From contig NZ_JABEQK010000010.1 in assembly GCF_014174275.1 (NCBI RefSeq), forward strand, positions 90,482 through 154,481: a DNA stretch of 64,000 nt. The letters run 5' to 3'. Under the pieces are notes generated by a model. It was not told the DNA's origin and made no database searches. It saw nothing but the letters and a program-made list of their open reading frames with translations. The DNA is from Gluconacetobacter takamatsuzukensis (GTDB taxonomy: Bacteria; Pseudomonadota; Alphaproteobacteria; Acetobacterales; Acetobacteraceae). Below, in pieces: positions 43,569 to 52,318 of this stretch. The position numbers and the translations under genes were made by a program. The first letter of the stretch is position 1. Each line of letters opens with the position of its first letter.

Positions 43569-44852
43569 CTACGACACGCAGTCGGCCGCGTCCTTGCCGG
43601 CGGCGCCCGCCTTGGCCGGCGCCGCGTCCGGGCCCGACGTATCGCCCATCAGCAGCGCGACCAGCATCACGCAGACCAGCCCCGCCGCGGCCAGGATCAG
43701 GAAGGCCAGCGAGGCCGAGCGGTCGGCCACCGTGCCGGCCAGCGTGGTCGAGAAACTGGCCCCCGCCCCCATGGCCAGCCCCAGAATGCCCATGCACATG
43801 TTGAACCGGCCGCTGATGCGCGTCAGGTCGGCGGCCACCAGCGGCATCATCACCCCGAACGACGACGAGCTGATTCCGTCCAGCAGCTGGATCGCGATGA
43901 TCAGATACGGGTTTGTCGTCGTCGCCAGCAGGGCGGCGCGCAGCGGCAGGGCGGCGAACGTCACCAGCATCACCGGCCGGCGCCCGATCGTCTCCGCCAG
44001 CCGGCCGATGATCGGCGACAGCGCCGCGCCCACAAGCTGCGGCAGCAGGATGCACGCCGCGATCACGATCTCGGCGATATTGCCCGCATCCTTCGTCACC
44101 TGCCCCGCCGCCAGCGACAGGATGCCCGCCGCCGACAGGTGGAAGAAGGCGACGCAGATGGCAAACGCGAACAGCCGCCGGTCGCGCAGCAATTCCCACA
44201 TCGCCCCCTTGGCGCGGGGCGGCCGCTCGCCCTCGGCCACGGCGGCGGTGTTGATCGAGGCCGGGGCTTCCGCCGGCTCGATCATCATCAGCGCCATCAG
44301 CCCCGGCATCGCCAGCGCGGCCCCGAGGAAGAAGGTCGCCTGCGGCGACACCCAATAGCCCACCGCCCCCATCAGCCCCGAGCCGATGGCATTGCCGATG
44401 GCGGCGAAGCTGGCATTGCGGCCGAACCGCTCGCCCAGCAGCCCCTTGCCGTCGTCGGGCAGGCGCAGCACCTGCGCCGCCACCACCGCCAGCGTGATCG
44501 CGCCGATCGCCGGCGTCAGCGTGCAGCTGGCCAGCCCGTGCAGCACCTCGGCCAGGGCGACGGGCATCTGCTGCGGAAAGATGGCCAGCAGCAGGCACGA
44601 GAAGATCACGGCCAGGATCGACAGCGCAGCGACCCGATGCTTGTCGCGCAGCCGGTCGACCAGCATGCCCGCCGGCACCTGGCTGACCATGGCGGTGATC
44701 GACCCGATGCTGAGGACAAAGCCGATCTGCCCCTGCGTCCAGTGGGCGCCGGTCAGATACACCGCGATGAACGAGCCGAAAGAAGCCTGCAGATTTCCGA
44801 CGAAGAAATTGAGCAAATCCAGCCCGCGCTGGCTGTTCCTGGGCAGTTTCAC
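43569..44852 (-). CDS. MFS transporter of unknown substrate
   Basis: A 427-residue major facilitator protein of the 12-helix type: LNFFVGNLQASFGSFIAVYL starts helix 1, and GMLVDRLRDKHRV is motif A between helices 2 and 3, with a second such motif (IGRLAETIGRRPVML) in the other half. I choose GTG at 44852, which has GGACGG six bases upstream; an ATG at 44927 would overlap the preceding PRC-barrel gene by 38 bases. The nearest family resemblance is to uncharacterised exporters. It lies head-to-tail after the PRC-barrel gene. Confidence 0.8.
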   Translation of the reverse strand: MKLPRNSQRGLDLLNFFVGNLQASFGSFIAVYLTGAHWTQGQIGFVLSIGSITAMVSQVPAGMLVDRLRDKHRVAALSILAVIFSCLLLAIFPQQMPVALAEVLHGLASCTLTPAIGAITLAVVAAQVLRLPDDGKGLLGERFGRNASFAAIGNAIGSGLMGAVGYWVSPQATFFLGAALAMPGLMALMMIEPAEAPASINTAAVAEGERPPRAKGAMWELLRDRRLFAFAICVAFFHLSAAGILSLAAGQVTKDAGNIAEIVIAACILLPQLVGAALSPIIGRLAETIGRRPVMLVTFAALPLRAALLATTTNPYLIIAIQLLDGISSSSFGVMMPLVAADLTRISGRFNMCMGILGLAMGAGASFSTTLAGTVADRSASLAFLILAAAGLVCVMLVALLMGDTSGPDAAPAKAGAAGKDAADCVS

Positions 44853-44889
44853 GCAGGGCCGTCCCCGCGCTGGCTCTTGTGGCGCCGGG

Positions 44890-45666
44890 TCATCGCGCCA
44901 TGAACCCCGACCGGCCGGCGGCGGCATGCCCGGCAGGCGGCCCGTCCCCTCCCGCCCCCGGCGCGGGGGGCACCAGCGGCGGCGGCACCGGCTGGGGCTC
45001 GACCGATACCGGCCCCGGCTCGGCCTCGGCCGGGGCCATCACGGGGGCCACGGGCGCCGCCGCCGGCGCGGGCGGCACCACGGGCGCGGGCGGCGGCGCC
45101 TGCACCACCGTCACATCCATCGAGGTCGGGTCGTAGGCGGCGGCCGAGCGCACGCCCGCCCCGTCGATGCGCAGCTTGACCGGGCTCTTTTCCGTCAGCC
45201 CGCCCATCGCGAACGCATCCCACGCAATGGCGATGCGGCGGTTGCCCACCCCCAGAAACCCGCCGACATCCACCACGATCGCGGCCGGGTGGCCTTCCTG
45301 GTCCAGCAGCACGTCGATCACCTGCCCCACATGGCCGCCATCGGGCGCCACCACGTCGCGGTCGATCAGGCTGCCCAGCCGGTGCGTGGCGGTGGCGGGC
45401 CCGGCATGGTCCGGCCGGGGCGGCGGCGGCGCGGCCATCAGCACCGGCGGCGGCGCCGTCAGTTCGGGCAGGTCGCCGGTCGGCATGTCCCGGGCGGGGT
45501 TGCCGGCATAGGGCGGCCCCCCGGCCGGTGCCGGCGCCACCTGGTCCGCCGCGCGCACCGCGCCCGGCGACAGGACGAAAAGGGCCGACAGCGCACCGAG
45601 CAGGACCGCCGGACGTACGAAACGGCCGGGCGTACGCGCGACCGGGGACAGGGTGGAATGTTCCAT
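44890..45666 (-). CDS. Exported PRC-barrel domain protein
   Basis: A 258-residue protein with a signal peptide (LLGALSALFVLSPGAVRA) and a central PRC-barrel at about 95-160 (LGSLIDRDVVAPDGGHVGQV, then HPAAIVVDVGGFLGVGNRRI). Long Pro/Ala/Val-rich arms flank it on both sides, most of the last 60 residues being Pro, Ala, Val and Gly. PRC-barrel proteins are general adaptor folds; a periplasmic one with proline-rich arms suggests a role at the envelope, otherwise unknown. AGGA precedes the ATG at 45666. It is divergent from a two-component system. Confidence 0.8.
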   Translation of the reverse strand: MEHSTLSPVARTPGRFVRPAVLLGALSALFVLSPGAVRAADQVAPAPAGGPPYAGNPARDMPTGDLPELTAPPPVLMAAPPPPRPDHAGPATATHRLGSLIDRDVVAPDGGHVGQVIDVLLDQEGHPAAIVVDVGGFLGVGNRRIAIAWDAFAMGGLTEKSPVKLRIDGAGVRSAAAYDPTSMDVTVVQAPPPAPVVPPAPAAAPVAPVMAPAEAEPGPVSVEPQPVPPPLVPPAPGAGGDGPPAGHAAAGRSGFMAR

Positions 45667-45814
45667 CCCCAATCCTGTGCATGAACCGGGCGCTCCTGTC
45701 ACAGGCTTCCGGCGGGTCCGCCGCGTTTTTTTTCCGAACCCCCGGCCGGGGGCCCGATTGCAACCGAATGAAACACCGGCTGCACGACGCGAAAAAGAGC
45801 GGTAGAATGGGGGG

Positions 45815-46537
45815 ATGGAGCCCCTGCCTCATATTCTGGTCGTCGACGACGACCGCGAAATCCGCGATCTTCTCGCCCGTTTCCTCGAACGCAACATGTT
45901 CCGCGTCACCACCGCGCGCGATGGGCGCGAAACCCGCAAGGCGTGGCAGGCCGGTCATTACCAGATCGTGGTGCTGGACCTGATGCTGCCCGGCGAAACC
46001 GGGCTGGAACTCGCCCGCTGGCTGCGCGAGCAGGCCAACGTGCCCATCGTGATGCTGACGGCGATGGGCGAGGAGACCGACCGCATCATCGGCCTGGAAA
46101 TGGGCGCCGACGATTACCTGCCCAAGCCCTTCAACCCGCGCGAGTTGCTGGCGCGCATCCGCGCCGTCCTGCGCCGCACGACCGAGGCCGCCACCACCCG
46201 CAGCGGCGGCAGCCTGTCGCAATGCCTGTATTTCTCGGGCTGGACGCTGGACGCCACCCGGCGGCGGCTGCTCAACCCCGACGGCGCCGAAGTCGCGCTG
46301 ACGGGCGGCGAATACGATCTGCTGACGGCATTGCTGGACCGCGCCAACCGGGTGCTGACGCGCGACATGCTGTTCGACCTGCTGCGCGGGCGCCAGGCCG
46401 GGCCCTTCGACCGCGCGATCGACGTCGCCATCAGCCGCCTGCGCCGCAAGCTGGAAGATAACGGCCGCAACGCGCAGCTGATCAAGACGGTGCGCGGCGG
46501 CGGCTACGTGCTGGCCTCCGACGTCGAACGCCGCTGA
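45815..46537 (+). CDS. OmpR-family response regulator
   Basis: A 240-residue two-component response regulator. The receiver domain has the acidic pair in VVDDDREIRD, phospho-acceptor D55 in VVLDLMLPG, and K in YLPKPFNPREL; the winged-helix DNA-binding domain (about 140-238) includes LTGGEYDLLTALL and RAIDVAISRLRRKLED. It precedes its sensor kinase by 42 bases. The pair resembles OmpR/EnvZ-type systems. A run GGGGGG precedes the ATG. Confidence 0.95.
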   Translation: MEPLPHILVVDDDREIRDLLARFLERNMFRVTTARDGRETRKAWQAGHYQIVVLDLMLPGETGLELARWLREQANVPIVMLTAMGEETDRIIGLEMGADDYLPKPFNPRELLARIRAVLRRTTEAATTRSGGSLSQCLYFSGWTLDATRRRLLNPDGAEVALTGGEYDLLTALLDRANRVLTRDMLFDLLRGRQAGPFDRAIDVAISRLRRKLEDNGRNAQLIKTVRGGGYVLASDVERR

Positions 46538-46579
46538 CGGCCGCGACTCCGATGATCGCCCCCGAATGAATACCACCCG

Positions 46580-48031
46580 ATGAACGCAACCGAGTCCGGC
46601 CCGGCGGCCGACATCCCGACCCTCCCCCGCCGCGTGCTCCGCTGGTTCTGGCCCCGGTCGCTGGCCGCCCGCACCAGCCTGGTGCTGATCGTCGGGCTGG
46701 GCATCATCGAGGCCATCGGCCTGGGCGTCCACGCGCTGGACCGCATCGATTTCGACCGCCGCATGATCCAGCAGGAAAGCCAGAATCATGTCGGCATGAT
46801 CTACCGCTCGATCGTCGAGACCCAGCCGCAGGACCGCGAGGCCGAATTGCGGGCCCTGCACCCGCCCCCGACCTTCCACATCGCCCTCACCCCCGGCCCC
46901 GACCCCGACATGGTCGAACAGACGGCCGACGACCCGATGGCCCATATGCGCATGGGCCAGCCCCCGTTCGGCCAGCCGCCCTTCGGCCGCCCGCCCCAGA
47001 GCCTGCCGCCGCTGCCGCCGCATCTGCGGCCCCGCCAGATCCTGTTCAACGCCCCGCGCGGCGCCCCCCAGCGGGCGGTGGCCTTCCTGCTGCCCGACGA
47101 GACGCGGTGGCTGACCATCACCTACACGCTGCGGCCGGCCAACCCGTTCCGCTCCCCCACCTTCCCCACCGCCTTCGCGCTGATGACGGTGGCCGGCGGC
47201 GTGCTGATCGTCTGGGGCGTGCGGCGGCTGGTCGCCCCCGTCGGCACCTTGGCGGCGGCGGCCGAGGCCCTGGGCCGCGACGTCAACGCCCCGCCGATGT
47301 CCGAGGACGGACCGCTGGAAATCGCCCGCGCGGCACAGGCCTTCAACACCATGGCCAGCCGCATCCGCCGGTTCCTGACCGACCGCACGCTGATGCTGAC
47401 GGCCATCGGCCACGACCTGCGCACCCCGATCACCCGCCTGAAGCTGCGCGCCGAATTCGTCGAGGACGACGAACTGCGCGGCAAGTTCCTGGCCGACCTC
47501 GACGAGTTGGAGGCCATGGTCTCCGCCACCCTCGCCTTCGGCCGCGACACCTCGCGCCGCGAGCCGATGGGCCGGCTGGACCTGACGGCCCTGCTCCAGA
47601 CCATCCTCGACGAGGCCGCAGAAACCCACCCCGACCAGGCCGACGCGATCGGCTTCGCCGAGCCGCCGCCGACGGTCACGATCGAGGCCCGGCCGGTGGC
47701 GCTGAAACGCGCGCTGAACAACCTGATCCAGAACGCCATCCTCTATGGCGGCGGCGCGCGCATCACGCTGGAGGCCCCGCAGGCGGAAAACGAGGGCGAA
47801 AGGCTGGTCACGGTCCTGATCGAGGATGACGGCCCCGGCCTGCCGCCCGAGGACCTCAACCGGATGTTCGAGCCGTTCGTCCGCGCCGAGGTCAGTCGCA
47901 ACCGCGAAACCGGCGGCACCGGCCTGGGCCTGGCCATCGCGCGCAACATCATCTGGGGCCTGGGCGGCGACATCCGCCTGGGCAATCGCACGCCACACGG
48001 GCTACGCGCCACAGTCACGCTGGTCTGCTGA
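46580..48031 (+). CDS. EnvZ-like sensor histidine kinase
   Basis: A 483-residue inner-membrane sensor kinase, partner of the upstream regulator. Two transmembrane segments (about 33-52 and 195-215) flank a periplasmic domain of about 140 residues containing a proline-rich repeat (GQPPFGQPPFGRPPQ). HAMP follows, then the phospho-acceptor H278 in GHDLRTPITRLK, the N box NNLIQNAILYG, DDGPGLPPED and GGTGLGLAIARNI. The H box and overall shape match EnvZ relatives. The signal sensed is unknown. The stop codon is immediately followed by a palindromic repeat. Confidence 0.95.
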   Translation: MNATESGPAADIPTLPRRVLRWFWPRSLAARTSLVLIVGLGIIEAIGLGVHALDRIDFDRRMIQQESQNHVGMIYRSIVETQPQDREAELRALHPPPTFHIALTPGPDPDMVEQTADDPMAHMRMGQPPFGQPPFGRPPQSLPPLPPHLRPRQILFNAPRGAPQRAVAFLLPDETRWLTITYTLRPANPFRSPTFPTAFALMTVAGGVLIVWGVRRLVAPVGTLAAAAEALGRDVNAPPMSEDGPLEIARAAQAFNTMASRIRRFLTDRTLMLTAIGHDLRTPITRLKLRAEFVEDDELRGKFLADLDELEAMVSATLAFGRDTSRREPMGRLDLTALLQTILDEAAETHPDQADAIGFAEPPPTVTIEARPVALKRALNNLIQNAILYGGGARITLEAPQAENEGERLVTVLIEDDGPGLPPEDLNRMFEPFVRAEVSRNRETGGTGLGLAIARNIIWGLGGDIRLGNRTPHGLRATVTLVC

Positions 48032-48085
48032 GATTGAGCGGAAATGCGCGCCGGTGGCGATCCGACGCGCGTTTCCGGTCAATCT
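48031..48085 (+). repeat. 3'-end palindromic repeat, copy A
   Basis: Two 24-base arms (48031-48054 and 48062-48085, three mismatches) enclose the loop TGGCGAT. The left arm begins at the last base of the kinase stop codon. The core CCGGTGGCGATCCGACG is shared with three other sites in this window. It can fold into a long hairpin in the transcript of the upstream gene. Confidence 0.8.
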
Positions 48086-48231
48086 CGGGTTCAATGCCCG
48101 CCAGCGGCGTGTCCTCCGCAATATTTTCGGATAATCTTGGAATTCGATACGCTCCCGCTGCGCACGCCGCGCTTGTCGGGCGTTGTGACGGATGGCATTC
48201 CGGCCCTGACACCCGACATGGCGGACCGATC

Positions 48232-48810
48232 ATGCTCGACCGACTCTACGCCCGCACTCTCTCCCTGGCCGCCGCCCGCCACGCCCCGCTGTGGCTGGCC
48301 GTGATCGCCTTTGCCGAGGCCAGTGTCTTTCCCCTGCCGCCCGACATCCTGCTGGTGCCGATGGTGCTGGCCCATCGCGACCGGGCGTGGGCGCTGGCCG
48401 GGCTGTGCACGCTGGCCAGCGTCTGCGGCGCCCTGCTGGGCTGGTATATCGGCAGTGCCCTGCTGGAGCATGTCGCGATGCCGATCATCCATTTCTACCA
48501 TGCGGAAGCGCGGCTGGTCGCGATGCAGGCCCAGTTCCGCCAATGGGGGGTCGCGATCATCCTCTTCAAGGGGCTGACCCCGATCCCGTTCAAGATCGTC
48601 ACCATCGCCAGCGGTGCCGCGCATTTTCCGCTGCTGCCCTTCGTGCTGGCCTGTATCGTCACGCGCGGCGCGCGCTTCTTCCTGCTCGCCGCCCTGCTGC
48701 GCCGCTTCGGCCCGCCGATCCAGTCCTTCATCGAACGCCGACTGACCCTGGTGGCCGCCCTGTTCGGCGCCGTGCTGGTCGGCGGTTTCGCGGCGCTGAA
48801 ATATCTGTAG
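48232..48810 (+). CDS. YqaA-like membrane protein (VTT/SNARE-associated family)
   Basis: A 192-residue multi-pass inner-membrane protein of the YqaA branch of the DedA/VTT superfamily. Family features: AFAEASVFPLPPDILLVPMV after helix 1, GALLGWYIG, and KGLTPIPFKIVTIASGAA, the conserved loop with the key Pro and Lys. DedA/VTT proteins act in lipid or proton transport across membranes; YqaA's own role is not established. The ATG at 48232 is weakly preceded by GGA. It stands alone between the two-component system and an SDR-like gene. Confidence 0.88.
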   Translation: MLDRLYARTLSLAAARHAPLWLAVIAFAEASVFPLPPDILLVPMVLAHRDRAWALAGLCTLASVCGALLGWYIGSALLEHVAMPIIHFYHAEARLVAMQAQFRQWGVAIILFKGLTPIPFKIVTIASGAAHFPLLPFVLACIVTRGARFFLLAALLRRFGPPIQSFIERRLTLVAALFGAVLVGGFAALKYL

Positions 48811-48904
48811 GCCGCACGATCGGGCATGGCCGCCCCGACTTGCGGCGCGCCCGATCCAAGAGCAAACAGGGCACCAGACAGAGTTGCGCAACGGAGCCCG
48901 CCCC

Positions 48905-49894
48905 ATGCCTCACCAGATCGCCGTCATTACCGGAGCAGGCGCCGGCATCGGCCGCGCCACCGCGCGCACCCTGGCGCGCGCGGGGTGCGACGTGGCGCTG
49001 GTCGGCCGCGACGCGGCCCGGCTGGACGACGCGGCGGCGGAACTGGCGGCGCTGCATATCCGCACCCTTGCCGTCGTCGCCGACGTCACGGACGCCGAGG
49101 CGCTGGAACGCGCGGCCGACCAGGTCGAGGACACGCTGGGTCCGATCACCCTGTGGGTCAACTGCGCCGGCGCCGGGGTCAGCGGCCAGCTCGTGGAACT
49201 GTCGCCCGAGGAAATCCGCCGCGCGACCGACGTCACCTATCTGGGCACCGTCTTCGGCACCCGCACGGCGCTGATCCGCATGCGCCGGCGCGGCTACGGC
49301 ACCATCGTCAATCTCGACGCGCTCTCCCTGCCCCGCCCGCTGCGCAGCATCGAAAGCGGCGCCCGGGCGGCGATCCGCGCCTTCACCGAAAGCCTGCGCC
49401 CCGAAATCCTGCATGACGGCGACCGCATCCTGCTGTCGCTGGTCAGCCTGCCGGCCATCAATACCCCGCGCTTCGTCTGGACGCGCAACCATACCGGCAA
49501 GCGCCTGCGCCCCGCCGGCCCGGTCTTCGAGCCCGAAATCGCGGCCGAGGCCATCAGCCGCGCCGCCTTCGGCCGCCATCGCGACGTCCGGGTCGGCCTG
49601 TCGGGCATCGGCCAGCGGGTGGCCGCCCTGCTGGCCCCCGCGCTGCTGGACCGCCGCCAGGCCGTCCACGCCTATCGCCAGCAGCTGGAAAAATACCCCG
49701 CCCCCGACGACGCGGCGGACAATCTGTTCGCCCCGGTCCCCGGCGCCCACGGCGCGCACGGCCCGTTCGACCATCTCAGCCGGCGGCGCATGCCGGTGCT
49801 GCTGACCACCACCCTGCGCGCGATCCTGACCGGCACCGCACTGGCCGCCGGCATCGGCGCCATCCTCGCCGCCCGGCGGCGACCGGGCGCCTGA
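48905..49894 (+). CDS. SDR-fold protein with altered active site and C-terminal membrane anchor
   Basis: A 329-residue short-chain dehydrogenase/reductase-like protein. The cofactor site is intact (TGAGAGIG at 9-16, VADVTDAE, VNCAGAG), but at the catalytic YxxxK the residues are E150 and R154, aligned by the downstream AFTESLR, and the usual serine position is Asp/Ala. After a 90-residue tail a hydrophobic segment at about 296-318 looks like a single membrane anchor followed by Arg residues. It may therefore bind NAD(P) without classical dehydrogenase chemistry, or use another acid/base. GGAG precedes the ATG. Role unknown. Confidence 0.85.
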   Translation: MPHQIAVITGAGAGIGRATARTLARAGCDVALVGRDAARLDDAAAELAALHIRTLAVVADVTDAEALERAADQVEDTLGPITLWVNCAGAGVSGQLVELSPEEIRRATDVTYLGTVFGTRTALIRMRRRGYGTIVNLDALSLPRPLRSIESGARAAIRAFTESLRPEILHDGDRILLSLVSLPAINTPRFVWTRNHTGKRLRPAGPVFEPEIAAEAISRAAFGRHRDVRVGLSGIGQRVAALLAPALLDRRQAVHAYRQQLEKYPAPDDAADNLFAPVPGAHGAHGPFDHLSRRRMPVLLTTTLRAILTGTALAAGIGAILAARRRPGA

Positions 49895-49937
49895 GGCCGC
49901 GCCTGCCGGCGGCCCCGTTCCCCCGGCACCGCCCGGC

Positions 49938-49943
49938 TTGACA
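49938..49943 (+). promoter_or_regulatory. Consensus -35 hexamer before the ABC transporter genes
   Basis: TTGACA lies 52 bases before the ATPase start, in a gap after the SDR-like gene. No convincing -10 hexamer follows at 16-18 bases, so this is only a promoter candidate. Confidence 0.25.
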
Positions 49944-49994
49944 GAAAATCGTCCGTCGCTGCAACGTTCCGCACTCTTTTCCGAAGCGCGAGCG

Positions 49995-50861
49995 ATGACA
50001 GACCAGGCCACGCCAGTTCAGCAAACCCCGGTACAGATCGCCCATCTGCGCAAGGTCCTCGGCGGCCGCGCCGTCCTCGACGATCTCAGCCTGACCCTGC
50101 GCGCCGGCGAGATCGCGGCCCTGCTCGGCCCCAACGGCGCGGGCAAGACCACGCTGATCGGCTGCGTGCTCGGCCTGCTCTCGCCCGATGGCGGCAGCGT
50201 GCGCCTGTGGGGCGAGGAGGCCGCGTCCCTGCGCGCCGAAACCCGCGCGCGCATCGGCTTCGTGCCGCAGACCATGACCGGCTTCACCTGGTTCCGGGTC
50301 GGGGAACTGATGGCCTATCTGGCACAGTACCGCGCCCGCCCCGACGATGCCGAGGACCGGACGTGGGAGGAATGGGCAGCCCTGGACCCCCGCGCGCGGA
50401 TCAAGACCCTGTCGGGCGGCGAGCGCCAGCGGCTGGCGATCGTGCTGGCCCTGCGCTTCGGCCCCGACCTGATCGTGCTGGACGAGCCCGTCGCCAGCCT
50501 GGACCCGCAGGCCCGCTACGATTTCATGCGCCTGCTGCCGGCCTATGCGCGGCGCACCGGGGCCAGCGTGCTGATTTCCTCGCACATCATCTCCGATCTT
50601 CAGGATATCGGCGACCGGTTCGTGATGATGCGCCACGGCCGGATCATGCTGGACATGACGGCGCCGGAAATCGCGGCCACCGTCCGCCGCCTGTCCGCCC
50701 CGCCCGAGGCCCGCTGGGATGTCGAGGTCATCGCAGACCAGGGGGCGGAGGGCATATGGGTGCGCGGCTGGCACCCGGCACTGGACGAGGCAGCGGCCGG
50801 CGCGGGCCACACGATGCTGCCGGGAGACGTCGAGCGGCTGTTCCTGGCCCTGACCCGATGA
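49995..50861 (+). CDS. ABC transporter ATP-binding protein
   Basis: A 288-residue cytosolic ATPase. Walker A is GPNGAGKTT, the Q loop FVPQ, signature LSGGERQRLA, Walker B LIVLDEP with SLDPQ, and the H loop SSHI. It resembles ABC-2 type export or drug/lipid transporter ATPases. I start at ATG 49995; an upstream TTG would add 19 unconserved residues. The membrane protein gene begins seven bases after its stop, so the two form a transporter. No substrate-binding protein is present, so export is more likely than import. Confidence 0.93.
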   Translation: MTDQATPVQQTPVQIAHLRKVLGGRAVLDDLSLTLRAGEIAALLGPNGAGKTTLIGCVLGLLSPDGGSVRLWGEEAASLRAETRARIGFVPQTMTGFTWFRVGELMAYLAQYRARPDDAEDRTWEEWAALDPRARIKTLSGGERQRLAIVLALRFGPDLIVLDEPVASLDPQARYDFMRLLPAYARRTGASVLISSHIISDLQDIGDRFVMMRHGRIMLDMTAPEIAATVRRLSAPPEARWDVEVIADQGAEGIWVRGWHPALDEAAAGAGHTMLPGDVERLFLALTR

Positions 50862-50868
50862 ACGCCCG

Positions 50869-52248
50869 ATGAAAGCCACGCTGCACGCGCTCCGGCTCTA
50901 TGCCTCGCCGGTCTTCATCCGCGAAAATCCCACGCTGATCTCGGCGGCGGTCTATCTCGTCATCACCGCCGACAGCCTGCGCCATATCCCGGCCGGGCCG
51001 TTCACCAGCCTGCACGATATCGGCATGTTCTGGTGGCTGACGCAGCAATCGCTGTTCACCGGCCTGTGCTGCCAGTACTGGCGGCAGGTGCGCTCGCCGC
51101 TGTCGCCGATGGTCCCGGGCCTGCTCGCGGCCGAATACCGGGCGATCCACGTCATGCTCGCGCTGGGGCTGGCGCTGCTGGCCGTGCCCGCGGTCATGCG
51201 CCACGCGCCCCTGCTGAACGTGCTGGCGCTGGAATCGCTCAATCTCTCGCTCAGCACCGGCAGCGACCTGGCCGGGCCGAAAATCCTGCGGCCGCGCCTG
51301 CGCAAGGTCCGCACCGGCATCGTGCTGGTCCTGTTCGTCACCTTCATGATCCCGACGATGCAGGACATGCTGATGCGTGCCCCGTGGTTCGTCGCCCTGG
51401 GGCTGCTGGCCGTCACCCTGCCGGCGGCCCTGGTCGAACTGCATCACAGCCCCTTCGCCCATCCCGGCGAGCACGCCCCCGCCGCCCGCCGGCGTCGGCG
51501 CAAGCCGCCGGGCGCCGCGACCCTGGCCCTGGTGCGCGCGCTGATGTGGCAGCCGCCGCGCCTGCGCGCGATGCCGCTGCCCAACGGGCTGGCGTCCGGC
51601 GCACCGCTGGGCCTGCTCGTGCAGTCGGCGGCGGTCTTGCTGGTGTTCGCGGGCTTCGGCCTGCTGGTCAATGCCATCAGCACCCTGCACGCGCCCACGC
51701 TCCAGGATGCGCGCGAGGCCGGTACGACCGCGCTGGGGCAGGTCGTCATGCTCGGCGCGGTGGCGCTGCCCAACTGGATGCTGGCGCGCCGCGACTGGCC
51801 GTTCCTGCTGTCGCTCGGCCCGTTCGGCGCGCGGGCCGATTTCGCGCGCGCCCTCTATCGCGCCCATGCCGGCCGCGCGGTGATGGCCGGCATCATCCTG
51901 GGCCTGTTCGCCGCCCTGGCCGCCTCCCTGATGGGCGCGGTGCCGCCCCTGCGCGCCCTGGCGGCTGCCCCGGCACTGGCGGCGGTCGTGGTGGGTGGCA
52001 GCTACCTGCCCAGCCTCGCCGTGTTCTCGCCCCTGACCAACCGCCTCGGCATCATGCTGCTGCTGTCGATGCTGGGCAGCCTGGTCGGCACCCAGATCTA
52101 CACCCAGATCCTGTTCGGCAAGACCCCTGTGCCCGACCTGGCCTGGGCCCTGCCCGTGGCGGCCGTCGCCTTCGCGCTGCTGATGGCCCGCCTGGCCCCA
52201 AGGGCACTCGCCCGCGCCGACTGGCCCATCGAGCCGCCGGCCCTCTGA
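50869..52248 (+). CDS. Membrane partner of the ABC ATPase (unrecognised family)
   Basis: A 459-residue polytopic membrane protein with roughly ten to twelve hydrophobic segments and a basic loop near residue 205 (RRRRRK). It starts seven bases after the ATPase gene and is surely its permease. I do not recognise the family: the ABC-2 CAAX-like or FtsX motifs are not visible. The two halves do not obviously repeat. Substrate unknown. Confidence 0.8.
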   Translation: MKATLHALRLYASPVFIRENPTLISAAVYLVITADSLRHIPAGPFTSLHDIGMFWWLTQQSLFTGLCCQYWRQVRSPLSPMVPGLLAAEYRAIHVMLALGLALLAVPAVMRHAPLLNVLALESLNLSLSTGSDLAGPKILRPRLRKVRTGIVLVLFVTFMIPTMQDMLMRAPWFVALGLLAVTLPAALVELHHSPFAHPGEHAPAARRRRRKPPGAATLALVRALMWQPPRLRAMPLPNGLASGAPLGLLVQSAAVLLVFAGFGLLVNAISTLHAPTLQDAREAGTTALGQVVMLGAVALPNWMLARRDWPFLLSLGPFGARADFARALYRAHAGRAVMAGIILGLFAALAASLMGAVPPLRALAAAPALAAVVVGGSYLPSLAVFSPLTNRLGIMLLLSMLGSLVGTQIYTQILFGKTPVPDLAWALPVAAVAFALLMARLAPRALARADWPIEPPAL

Positions 52249-52318
52249 CAGCCCGGCCGCCCCCGCACACCGGTACCGGGTCGGCACGCATCCGCACGAT
52301 TCATCAAAAAGTAAGAAA

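Noticed and set aside
45739..45752. CCCCCGGCCGGGGG palindrome upstream of the response regulator
   Set aside because: Pure G/C palindromes of this length are expected by chance in such GC-rich DNA, and there is no supporting half-site pattern.
44849..47998. 1,049-codon minus-strand open frame across the two-component system
   Set aside because: It crosses three real genes in both directions; only its last part coincides in position with the PRC-barrel gene, in another frame.
48080..48100. GGTTCAATGCC-like string resembling a tRNA T-loop
   Set aside because: No acceptor stem, anticodon arm or D-loop around it; it lies beside palindromic repeat copy A.
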